DNA of 64,000 nucleotides from Myxococcales bacterium (GTDB lineage: Bacteria > Myxococcota > Myxococcia > Myxococcales > JAJYLH01). The translations under genes and the position numbers were made by a program. The DNA lies in the NCBI GenBank assembly GCA_021787845.1, contig JAJYLH010000025.1:1-64000 (forward strand). Direction: 5' to 3'. Below the pieces are notes generated by a model. That model was given only the letters and a program-made list of their open reading frames with translations, had not been told where the DNA came from and did not search any database. This document shows positions 53,205 to 60,686 of this stretch, in pieces (position 1 is the first letter of the stretch; every line of letters starts with the position of its first letter).

Positions 53205-55055
53205 CTAGTGGACCGTCCCGCTCGCGTCGATGGTCCAGGTCTTCGTCGGCGTCGCGTTCGGCGCGTTGTAGTCGAACTGCGAGAACACCACCTGGGTGTC
53301 GGAAATCTGCGAGACGGTGGCGTACCCGTAGCTGCCGCCGGACAGCGGCGCGCCGCCGTTGCCGACGATGACGAAGACGCTCGACGAGCCGCCGTAGCCG
53401 CTGGAGCCGGTGTTGAACCGGAACTCGTGGGTGTGCCCGTTGATCTCCAGGGTGAGCGGGTACTTGCGCACGATGCTCTCCGCCAGTTGCTCGTTCGGGC
53501 AGTTCGTGGTGCTCGGCGGCTCGTGCATGACGACGAAGGTGAAGGTCGTCTGCTTCTGGAGCTCCGTCGTCAACCAGCTCGACTGGGTCGAATCCCAGGC
53601 GTTGGGCGCGACCAGGACGATCTTCGCCGTCCAGTTCCCGTCCTGTCCCGCGAAGGAAAGCGCGTAGTACGGCTCGCTGTGGCCGAGCGGCGTGACCCAG
53701 GCGTTCATGAACGCCGTGAAGCTGTTGGTCACCCCGTCCGAGTTGCCGGAGCCGCAGTTGCTCTTGGTGTAGCCGGTGCACTCGTGGTTGCCGAGCGCGT
53801 GGAAGACGATGCCCGGGTACACCTGCTGCGCGTTGTGGTAGAGCTGAATCTGCTTCGCGCCTTCGTTGGTCGTCGGGTCCGCGTACATGTAGTCGCCGGT
53901 GGCGACGACGAAGCTCGGCTGCGGCGAGAGGCTCGTGATGTCGCTGTAGATCGTCGAGATGATCGACGACGGGTACGGATACGAGCTCTCATCGCTCGAC
54001 GACTTCCACTCGTTCGCCGGCCGGGTGTCGCCCACCACCGCGAAGTAGAGGCGCGACACCGTGCCGCCCTGGTCGGTGACGTTGCCGGTCACCGGCCCGC
54101 TCAAGGGGTTCCCCGTACCGCCGTCGCCAGTCCCGCCATCGCCAACCGAGTTCGGGGTGCAGGTCTGGGTGACCGTGTCGCAGGTCGTGTTCGCCGGGCA
54201 TTGCGAGCACTGGAAGCCCGAGCCGCCGTCGCCGTTGCCGCTCGACCCGCAGTTCGACGGCGGCGAGTGGCACCGGTTATCGGAGGTGTCGCAGTACCAG
54301 CCGCCGTAGCAGCCGTTCGCCTGGCATGGCTGGCCGTTGGAAGCGTTGCCGCCCGGCGAGCAGCTCTGGCACTGGGTGCCGCTCACGTCCGGACCCGCGT
54401 ACGTCCCGCACATCCCAGAACCGCTGCTGCCCCCATCGCCGTTGTTGGTCGTGTTCGGCTTGCAGGTCTGGTCCGCCTGGTCGCAGGTCGTGTTCGCGGG
54501 GCACTGCGAGCAGTTGAAGGTCGAGACCGGGTCGCAGCTCTGCGTCACCGTGTTGCACGTGGTGCCAGCCGGGCACTGCGAGCAGTCGAACCCGCCGCTC
54601 GAATTCGTCTTGCACGTCTTGTCGGCTTCGTCGCAGGTGGTCCCGGCCGGGCACTGATTGCAGTTGAAAGTGCTGGCCGGGTCGCACGCGAGCTTCGCCG
54701 GGTCGCAGACGGTGCCCGCGGGACAGGTCGCGCAATCGAAGGTCCCCTGCGCACACTTGTCGTCGGCGTCGAGACAGACCTCGGTCTCCAGGCCCGCGTT
54801 GTCCGGCTTGATGACCAACGTGCCGCCTCCCTCGCAGAAGCCGTTTTCTGCTTCCGGCAGGCAGCCTGAGCTCGCGCCGACCTGGACGCAGGCGTAGCCG
54901 GCCTGGCAATCCTTGTCGGTGAGGCAGTCGGTGCACGCCATGTTGTCGATGGTGTCGCCGCCGTCGCCATGACCCTGTTGGATCGGGCCGGGGTTGGTGC
55001 AGCCCGTCGCGAGAAGAATCGCCGCGAGCGCGCCGAGGGGGAGTGAGCGATGCAT
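53205..55055 (-). CDS. Metallophosphoesterase lipoprotein with Cys-rich CPAGTTC repeats
   Basis: 616 residues. GGAGAAGGAAGG directly upstream of ATG gives a strong start; lipobox LLATGC predicts lipidation at Cys19. Residues 40-300 contain five copies of a 20-odd residue Cys unit (CPAGTTCDEADKTC-like), two Gly/Asp-rich spacers and a CYGGWYCDTSDNRC block. A calcineurin-like phosphoesterase domain occupies about 335-600: VVGDTR, ATGDYMY, LGNHE, VMHEPP and INGHTHEF supply the metal-binding motifs. The first motif is GDT rather than D-x-H, as in some purple-acid-phosphatase-like enzymes. A surface phosphatase or nuclease on a Cys-rich stalk is the likely picture. Flanked by other lipoproteins but not co-operonic. 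Confidence 0.85.
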   Translation of the reverse strand: MHRSLPLGALAAILLATGCTNPGPIQQGHGDGGDTIDNMACTDCLTDKDCQAGYACVQVGASSGCLPEAENGFCEGGGTLVIKPDNAGLETEVCLDADDKCAQGTFDCATCPAGTVCDPAKLACDPASTFNCNQCPAGTTCDEADKTCKTNSSGGFDCSQCPAGTTCNTVTQSCDPVSTFNCSQCPANTTCDQADQTCKPNTTNNGDGGSSGSGMCGTYAGPDVSGTQCQSCSPGGNASNGQPCQANGCYGGWYCDTSDNRCHSPPSNCGSSGNGDGGSGFQCSQCPANTTCDTVTQTCTPNSVGDGGTGDGGTGNPLSGPVTGNVTDQGGTVSRLYFAVVGDTRPANEWKSSSDESSYPYPSSIISTIYSDITSLSPQPSFVVATGDYMYADPTTNEGAKQIQLYHNAQQVYPGIVFHALGNHECTGYTKSNCGSGNSDGVTNSFTAFMNAWVTPLGHSEPYYALSFAGQDGNWTAKIVLVAPNAWDSTQSSWLTTELQKQTTFTFVVMHEPPSTTNCPNEQLAESIVRKYPLTLEINGHTHEFRFNTGSSGYGGSSSVFVIVGNGGAPLSGGSYGYATVSQISDTQVVFSQFDYNAPNATPTKTWTIDASGTVH

Positions 55056-56071
55056 CCTTCCTTCTCCTTCGTCCGTCGTTCGGGAAAGCGAGCTTCCAGG
55101 TTCTCGGCCGCCGCCCATGAGGAGAGCGGGACCGGTGCGGACTCTTGAGAGCGGTCTCATCGACCGACACCCCAAGCGTTTAACGTGCATGCCGCTCGGG
55201 GGTCAATCGAAAGTCTCGCTGTCTCTTCGGCGCCCACGCGCACCGCCCAAAGAGAAGCGGCCGAGCACGGTGGCGGCGAATCCCGGGCGCTGGCATCGGG
55301 CGGGCGTCCGACGGGCGCGACGCTCCGGGTCGATGTCCGAAACGCCGCGAGAGAAAGAGGATTCTCATCGCCGCTCGCGAATGGCGCGGGGCGGCGAGGG
55401 GCGGATTTCGAGATGCGCGGCGGCTCGCGTGCCCTTCGCGGCAAGGCGCCTCGGCTTGCCCGCGGCTCCCGATTGATCGTACGCGCACGCCCGCGCGTCA
55501 CGCGCCCGCGCGCGAGGACGGATGGAACCGAACGGTAGGGGTCCTGCTTTACGCGAGGCCTGCACGGGGCGGCGTGCGGCTCGTTCGCCCCAGTAGGATG
55601 GACGGTCCGGTCGCGTCGGGATGAGCTGGGCGTTGGGTCGCTGGCGCGACCGGCCGTCCGTCGTTCCAGAGCGATCGCTCGAAAGGCGGGCGGATCGGCG
55701 ATCGCTCTGGGATGTCGGACGGCCGTTCGCCCGCCTGGCGGCGTGCGAACCGGACCGTCCAACCTACTGGGCGTGCGAACCGGACCGTCCAACCTACTGG
55801 GCGTGCGAACCGGACCGTCCAACCTACTGGGCGTGCGAACCGGACCGTCCAACCTACTGGGCGTGCGAACCGGTCCGTCCAACCTACTGGGCGTGCGAAC
55901 CGGACCGTCCAACCTACTGGGCGTGCGAACCGGTCCGTCCAACCTACTGGCCTTCGTCGGCCGCAGCAGGGAGGGCGCTCCGCTGTCCCCGACGCGCGAC
56001 GGCCCGCCCGGCCTCGCGTCGTGCGAGACCGAAGCGGGCCGCCAGGTGCGCTCCTAGAGAGCTCTAGCGGG
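55056..56071. other. One-kilobase repeat-rich non-coding region
   Basis: No family-like coding frame; several long open frames here exist only because the repeats have periods divisible by three. The left part (55157-55560) looks like unique non-coding sequence. The right part (55592-55950) is the hairpin plus tandem array listed separately. Confidence 0.55.
55592..55950. repeat. 30-base tandem array (7 copies) with inverted partner and inner hairpin
   Basis: Seven back-to-back copies (55741-55950) of a 30-base unit containing GCGAACCGGACCGTCCAACC. Copies 5 and 7 carry T instead of A in the central CGGaCCG; the others are identical. At 55592-55614 CCAGTAGGATGGACGGTCCGG is the inverted complement of one unit with one mismatch. 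Between them, CGGCCGTCCG...CCAGAGCGATCGC (about 55652-55680) pairs with GCGATCGCTCTGG...CGGACGGCCG (about 55703-55731). So an inverted-repeat element appears to have had one arm amplified. Confidence 0.88.
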
Positions 56072-57139
56072 CTAGCCGCCGGTCGTCGGGGTGTACTGGA
56101 CCGCCGCCGGGCAGGCCCCGCCTTCGGTGGTCGGCGTGTCGCTGTTCGGAACCTTGGTGAACGGGCCCTTCACCGAGATGTAGACGCCCAGGTACGCCTG
56201 GAGCTCGGCGCCATTGCCCGTGCTCGCCTGCGATGCGTCGTTCACCACGTACGGCGGCGGGAGGGCGACGCCCGAGGCGACCGTGGTCTGCGCGGTCAGC
56301 TTCTCCATCTCGTTCGCGCCCTTGTAGGCGCCGGCGGTGCCGGAGACGGTCACGTAGTCGCCGACCGCGGGAGGGGTAGAAGCGGCGCCGTTCACCTGGC
56401 CCTTGCTCACGTACACTTCGACGCCGCTGTGAGCCGCCGGCGTCCCGCCCGACGCCACCGGGTCCTCGATGTAGTACGAGTAGGTGCCCGTCTTCGAGCT
56501 CGCCTTGCCGGCCGCGATGACCACGCCGCTGATGGTGACGGTGCCGGTCCAGGTGCCGCTTCCTCCCTGGATGGCGGCGATGGTGTTGCTGCCCGACGGG
56601 GTCGCAGGAGCCGCGTTGCCGCCGCTCGGCGCGGTGCCGGAGAGGTCGCCGGCGGAGGTCGCGTAGAGGATGGTCGAGGTGCCGTCGTCGCCGGAAATCG
56701 CCCAGAGGCCGTTGAGCGCGCTGGGGCTGCCCTGCTCGGAGCCGGTCCAGCTCGAACCCACGTACTGGTAGCCGTCGATCACCACCTCGTTCCCGCTGCC
56801 GTCCTTGTACTCCGCGCCGTCGCAGTAGGTCTTGGGGGTGCCGCCGTCGCCGCCGGACGAGGTTCCGCAGGCCGACGACGCTGACGCCTCAGCCGCTGTG
56901 CAGTCGGTCGCCGACACGCAGTTGAAGCTCGACTGGACGGTGCCGCTGGCGTCGACGAGCTGGATCTGGGTGCCGCACTTCTTGGCGGTGTCGCCGTTCG
57001 AGCAGGTGACGTTGCTGTCCGTGGTCGGGGTGCAGGAGTTGTTGGTGCCGCCGTCGCCGTTGTTGTTGCTGTTGGTGCCGCAGGCAGCGAGGGCGAGGGC
57101 CATCGCGGCGACCAGGGCCGTGCTCAGGACTGTGCGCAT
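56072..57139 (-). CDS. Secreted lipoprotein, OB-fold-like, unknown function
   Basis: 355 residues. Signal peptide with lipobox LAAC (Cys about 20), then an Asn/Gly/Thr-rich low-complexity linker with a few Cys. The C-terminal part contains VGDYVTVSGTAGAYKGANEME, similar to OB-fold modules found in secreted nucleases and surface proteins. Cys content falls toward the C-terminus. ACGGAGAGAAC lies upstream of ATG. It is divergent from the next lipoprotein gene across about 310 bases. Function not recognised. Confidence 0.7.
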   Translation of the reverse strand: MRTVLSTALVAAMALALAACGTNSNNNGDGGTNNSCTPTTDSNVTCSNGDTAKKCGTQIQLVDASGTVQSSFNCVSATDCTAAEASASSACGTSSGGDGGTPKTYCDGAEYKDGSGNEVVIDGYQYVGSSWTGSEQGSPSALNGLWAISGDDGTSTILYATSAGDLSGTAPSGGNAAPATPSGSNTIAAIQGGSGTWTGTVTISGVVIAAGKASSKTGTYSYYIEDPVASGGTPAAHSGVEVYVSKGQVNGAASTPPAVGDYVTVSGTAGAYKGANEMEKLTAQTTVASGVALPPPYVVNDASQASTGNGAELQAYLGVYISVKGPFTKVPNSDTPTTEGGACPAAVQYTPTTGG

Positions 57140-57449
57140 GTTCTCTCCGTTTCTCCGTTTTCCGTCTTGCGAGGGGCGCGAACCCTCGCACGGGCCACGC
57201 CGCGCGAGGCATCCGCCGTGCGACCGACGGGCAAGATAGCCCAAACTCCGGCGCGAGTTGGGCGGCGGCGGCGCGAGGCGATTGGAAAAGCGCGTGCGCT
57301 CGCGCGCGACCCGCGGGATTGTGGAAAAAGCCATCGCCGCAGGCGTTTGTGGCATTGCGCTCTATTTCTCGGGCGCCATCAAACTGTCACAATCACGCGC
57401 TAGAGAGGCGCTCGCTCCGGGGGCCGGACAGCGAAAAGGCAGGTGTGCG
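57140..57449. other. Divergent promoter region between two lipoprotein genes
   Basis: About 310 bases. The patch at 57340-57400 (TTGCGCTCTATTTCTCGG, CAAACTGTCACAATCACG) is AT-richer than its surroundings and is the best place for the promoter of the right-hand gene, but no clear -10 was fixed. No repeat element is present, in contrast to neighbouring gaps. Confidence 0.35.
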
Positions 57450-58712
57450 ATGCGGATGGAGATCAAGCGGCTCGCGTTCTTCACCATCGTCGTGGCGGCG
57501 TGCGAGTGCGGCGGCACGCGGCTCCTGAACGTGAACACGAAGAAGCCCAACACGACCACCACGGTGACGAACAACAACAACCCGGGCAGCGACGACACCG
57601 ACGCCGGGACGCCGGGGATCACCCCGCCGCACCAGGGGCAGGGCTGCGCTGCTGGTAACGTGCAGGGCAACGCCTGTGCGCCGGACCAGCAGACGAAGAT
57701 CGCGAACGCGAACGTCGAGGTCAAGGGCACCGACTGCAAGGGCAACGCCTTCGACATCAAGACGACCACCGGCGCGAGCGGCGGCTACACGCTTCAGAAC
57801 GTGCCCAGCGGGACGTGGACGGTGACCGTCACCTCGGGCGCCTTCTCCACGAGCTACAGCGTGACCGTCATCCCGAACTCCACCGTGACGGTCAACCCGA
57901 GCCAGGGCGAGTGCTTCAAGAACACGACCACCACCGCCGTCGTCACCGGCTCGGGCGACAAGATCGAGCAGCTCCTGACGGGGATGGGGCTGAGCCCGAC
58001 GCTCTACGACGGCGCCACGAACTGGGCGACGGCGGGGCAGCCGTTCCTCGCGAACCTCTCGCAGATGGAGAAGTACAACATCATTTTCATCGACTGCGGC
58101 GCCTCGAAGTCCTACGACAAGACGAACTACACCGACGACATCAACTCCGGGCCGAGCACCACCGCCGAGAACGACGCGCTCATCGCGAATAACCTCCGGC
58201 AGTTCGTGGCCAACGGCGGGCACGTCTACGCCTCGGACTGGGGCTTCCTCTTCCTCGCCCTCGCCTGGCCAGACCAGATGCCGATGCGCCTCGCCCAGAA
58301 CCAGGCGATGGCCTCGCCGTTCCCGGTCGACGTGCTCGACGGCTACGGCGCCAAGTCGAACAACGTCGCGACGGTGAGCGTCACCGCTTCCGTGGCCGAC
58401 GCCGGATTGGCGAGTGCGATGGGGAAGACGAGCTTGAGCGTCGCCTTCCCGTATGGCCACTGGGGGCTCCTGCAGGACCAGGCGCCGAACGTGACGACCC
58501 TGCTCGAGGCGAGCGGCGTCCAGACGTGCGCGCAGAACAAGTATCCCTTGGACTGCGGGAAGGCGGGGGCGAGCGTGGACAACGTGCCGCTCGCCATCAC
58601 CTTCCAGCCGCAGGGCGCCTCGGGCCGGGTGACCTACACCTCGTTCCACAACATCGACCAGCCCACCGGCGACGTCCAGGCGTTCCTCCAGTACCTGGTG
58701 TTCAAGCTATAG
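57450..58712 (+). CDS. Secreted lipoprotein with carboxypeptidase-regulatory-like domain
   Basis: 420 residues. Short signal with lipobox VAAC (Cys18). A Thr/Asn-rich linker (about 28-60) precedes a carboxypeptidase-regulatory-like beta domain (about 82-150: ANVEVKGTDCKGNAFDIKTTTGASGGYTLQNV). The larger C-terminal part (about 165-420) contains YNIIFIDCGASKSYD, NNLRQFVANGGHVYASDWGFLFLAL and GRVTYTSFHN, an alpha/beta layout like ThuA/type-1 glutamine-amidotransferase-like folds, though no catalytic triad is clear. Exported and lipid-anchored; function unknown. Confidence 0.7.
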   Translation: MRMEIKRLAFFTIVVAACECGGTRLLNVNTKKPNTTTTVTNNNNPGSDDTDAGTPGITPPHQGQGCAAGNVQGNACAPDQQTKIANANVEVKGTDCKGNAFDIKTTTGASGGYTLQNVPSGTWTVTVTSGAFSTSYSVTVIPNSTVTVNPSQGECFKNTTTTAVVTGSGDKIEQLLTGMGLSPTLYDGATNWATAGQPFLANLSQMEKYNIIFIDCGASKSYDKTNYTDDINSGPSTTAENDALIANNLRQFVANGGHVYASDWGFLFLALAWPDQMPMRLAQNQAMASPFPVDVLDGYGAKSNNVATVSVTASVADAGLASAMGKTSLSVAFPYGHWGLLQDQAPNVTTLLEASGVQTCAQNKYPLDCGKAGASVDNVPLAITFQPQGASGRVTYTSFHNIDQPTGDVQAFLQYLVFKL

Positions 58713-58728
58713 CCTGCGTGTGGCGGCT

Positions 58729-58881
58729 CTTGCGCTCTCCGTCGACTGGGCTCGGGATGAGCGGGAGGGGCGCGCGCGCGCGTCAGAACCGATTCGGCGA
58801 GATGCCCAGGCGTGAGGATTCGCGGTGCCAGGACCTCCCGCCCTTCCGCTCGTCCCGAGCGCAGTCGAGGGAGAGCGCAAG
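58729..58881. repeat. Long inverted repeat (CGACTnGGCTCGGGATGAGC family)
   Basis: Arms of 38 bases at 58729-58766 and 58844-58881 differ at only four positions; the left begins CTTGCGCTCTCCGTCGACTG. It directly follows the stop of the preceding gene and precedes a GACAGTGACGTGTCCGGCTCC half element at about 58922. It could act as a terminator hairpin or be a mobile palindromic repeat. Confidence 0.8.
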
Positions 58882-58954
58882 CGGTCTCGCACCGCCCAAG
58901 CGGACCCACCGCCTGCCCCCGGACAGTGACGTGTCCGGCTCCAAGGGAACGCCA

Positions 58955-60373
58955 ATGAGCCTCCTGAAGCGCTTTCGCCTCTCGCTAGCGCTGGCGCTCT
59001 TCGCGAGCGTCACCGCGGGCGCGTGCAACTGCGACACCTACAACGTGGGCGGGCTGCACGACACGCACGTCACCATCCTCTCGCCGGCGGACGGCGCGAC
59101 CGTCGGCCCGACCGTGCACTTCTCGGCCAAGGCGACCGGCTCGACCGGGGTCCAGTCGCTCGCGCTCTATGTCGGGCCGTACACCGGGAGCCCGGACCAG
59201 ATCGCGAACTGCCAGCCGGCGAGCGCCCAGACCGAGATCGACTGCGCGAAGGATTTCTCGGTCGCCGCGGAGATCGCGCAGGAAGAGAACGACTCGCTCA
59301 CCTTGACCGCGGTCGCTCGGGATGCCTCCAACGCGGTCACCACCGCGCAAGTCACGGTCCTGCCGCCGGGGTTGACGGTGAAGTTCGACGCGCCGCCGCT
59401 CACCCAGCACAACCCGCCCATCGCCGCGGTCCGCGGCACGTCCGCCCTGACGCTCGAGGTGTCGAGCCTGGTCGCGGTCAGCTCGGTCGAGGTGATGGTG
59501 GACCACGGGACCCAGCCGCTCGCGTCCTGGTCGCAACCGAGCGGCGCGCAGCCGATGCTCCTCAACAAGACCGTCGATTGGGATTCGCTGGGGAAGGGCC
59601 CGCACAAGCTCGCCGCCACCGCGACCGACGTGAACGGCGACCGGACGGAAACCGACCTCCAGATCGTCGACGGCTGCGCCCAGGATGGCGACTGCCCTTC
59701 CGGAGAGCGCTGCTGCACGGCGGACGGGAGCTGCAACCCGACGGTCGGCCAGGGCGCGGAATGCTCTTGCGACAAGCCCTGCTCGACCGACGAGGGGTGC
59801 TTTCCCGGAACCTGCGGCACGCTCCCCGCGAAGTGCCGGCCGGGCTGCTTCCCGGGTTCGTGGGATCCGGCGCCGAACGGGACCGCGGCCGACACCTGCA
59901 GCCCCCAGCCGCAGGGAGGCCAGAACGTGGCCGCGTACTGCACCGCGCTCCCGCCGGGCGAGGTGACGGCGGCGAACAAGGGAGGCGGCTGCGCTCCCGG
60001 AGACAACTGCCAAGTGGTGCCGAACAACTGCCCTGACGCAGCCCTGAACCGCAACAGCCCCCTCAACGCGCAGACGAACCCGCTCGTCCACTACACCTGC
60101 ACCCCGATGAGCCCGGCGGTGAACGCCTGCATCCCGGCGGGAGCGGTCCCGGTCGGCGGCGCCTGCACCGAGAGCTGCGACAGCATCCAGCATTCCTGCG
60201 CACCGGGTCTGTTGTGCGCGGTGGACCAGAGCGGCCAGGCGAAGTGCGCCATCCAGTGCACCGACCCCGACCGGAGCGATGCGCCGGACTGCCCGAACGG
60301 CGAGGCCTGCGTCGCCCTCTACGGCCCGGGCAACGTCGAATACGCCACCGGCACCTGTGCGGCGCCGAGGTAG
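58955..60373 (+). CDS. Cys-rich secreted lipoprotein with Ig-like repeats
   Basis: 472 residues. Signal peptide with lipobox AGAC (Cys24). Two Ig-like/cadherin-type beta domains (about 35-235; VTILSPADGATVGPTVHFSAKATG and LTLTAVARDASNAVTT) are typical of surface adhesin-like proteins. Residues about 235-470 are Cys-rich (CAQDGDCPSGERCCTADGSC, CSTDEGCFPGTCG) in the style of myxobacterial lipoproteins with disulfide-knotted tails. No enzymatic motif. The preceding gap holds an inverted repeat; the following gap holds a duplicated fragment of the next gene. Confidence 0.75.
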   Translation: MSLLKRFRLSLALALFASVTAGACNCDTYNVGGLHDTHVTILSPADGATVGPTVHFSAKATGSTGVQSLALYVGPYTGSPDQIANCQPASAQTEIDCAKDFSVAAEIAQEENDSLTLTAVARDASNAVTTAQVTVLPPGLTVKFDAPPLTQHNPPIAAVRGTSALTLEVSSLVAVSSVEVMVDHGTQPLASWSQPSGAQPMLLNKTVDWDSLGKGPHKLAATATDVNGDRTETDLQIVDGCAQDGDCPSGERCCTADGSCNPTVGQGAECSCDKPCSTDEGCFPGTCGTLPAKCRPGCFPGSWDPAPNGTAADTCSPQPQGGQNVAAYCTALPPGEVTAANKGGGCAPGDNCQVVPNNCPDAALNRNSPLNAQTNPLVHYTCTPMSPAVNACIPAGAVPVGGACTESCDSIQHSCAPGLLCAVDQSGQAKCAIQCTDPDRSDAPDCPNGEACVALYGPGNVEYATGTCAAPR

Positions 60374-60686
60374 CCATCTCGGCCGCCCCGGGGGGAGCCA
60401 CCGCATCGGCGCTCGGCTCTTTCGTCTGCGCGACCGCCGCCACGACCTCGGCCGCCCGCCCGACGGCGACCGGCTGCGGGCCGTCAAGGCCGCTCGCCAT
60501 CGCTCCGGCTCGCGCTGCATTCGCGATGATCGGACCGATCGGTCGGATCGGTCCGATCGGTCCGATCGCCGCCGAAGGACCTGGGGGCTTCGCGCCGGGT
60601 CGGTCGCGCCCCCCTTGACCGCGAGCGCGCAAGTGTGGGCCGATCGCTCGCCCGTCGTCGTCGATCGATTGCGGGCGGAGCGTCCG
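60374..60686. other. Intergenic region with partial gene duplicate and GATCGGACC repeats
   Basis: About 60407-60466 repeats, with changes, the start of the next gene: the frame reads ALGSFVCATAATTSAARPT against ALGSLACATAATTSFVRPT in the gene. At 60525-60570 lies a third cluster of GATCGGTC/GGTCCGATC units. No complete gene. Confidence 0.7.

Noticed and set aside
55157-55942. Minus-strand protein with repeated MDGPVRTPSRL
   Set aside because: The repeat period (30) keeps several frames open on both strands; no ribosome-binding site or conserved sequence outside the repeat.
55741-55950. CRISPR array
   Set aside because: The 30-base units are contiguous with no spacers, and no cas gene is in the window; it is a simple tandem array.
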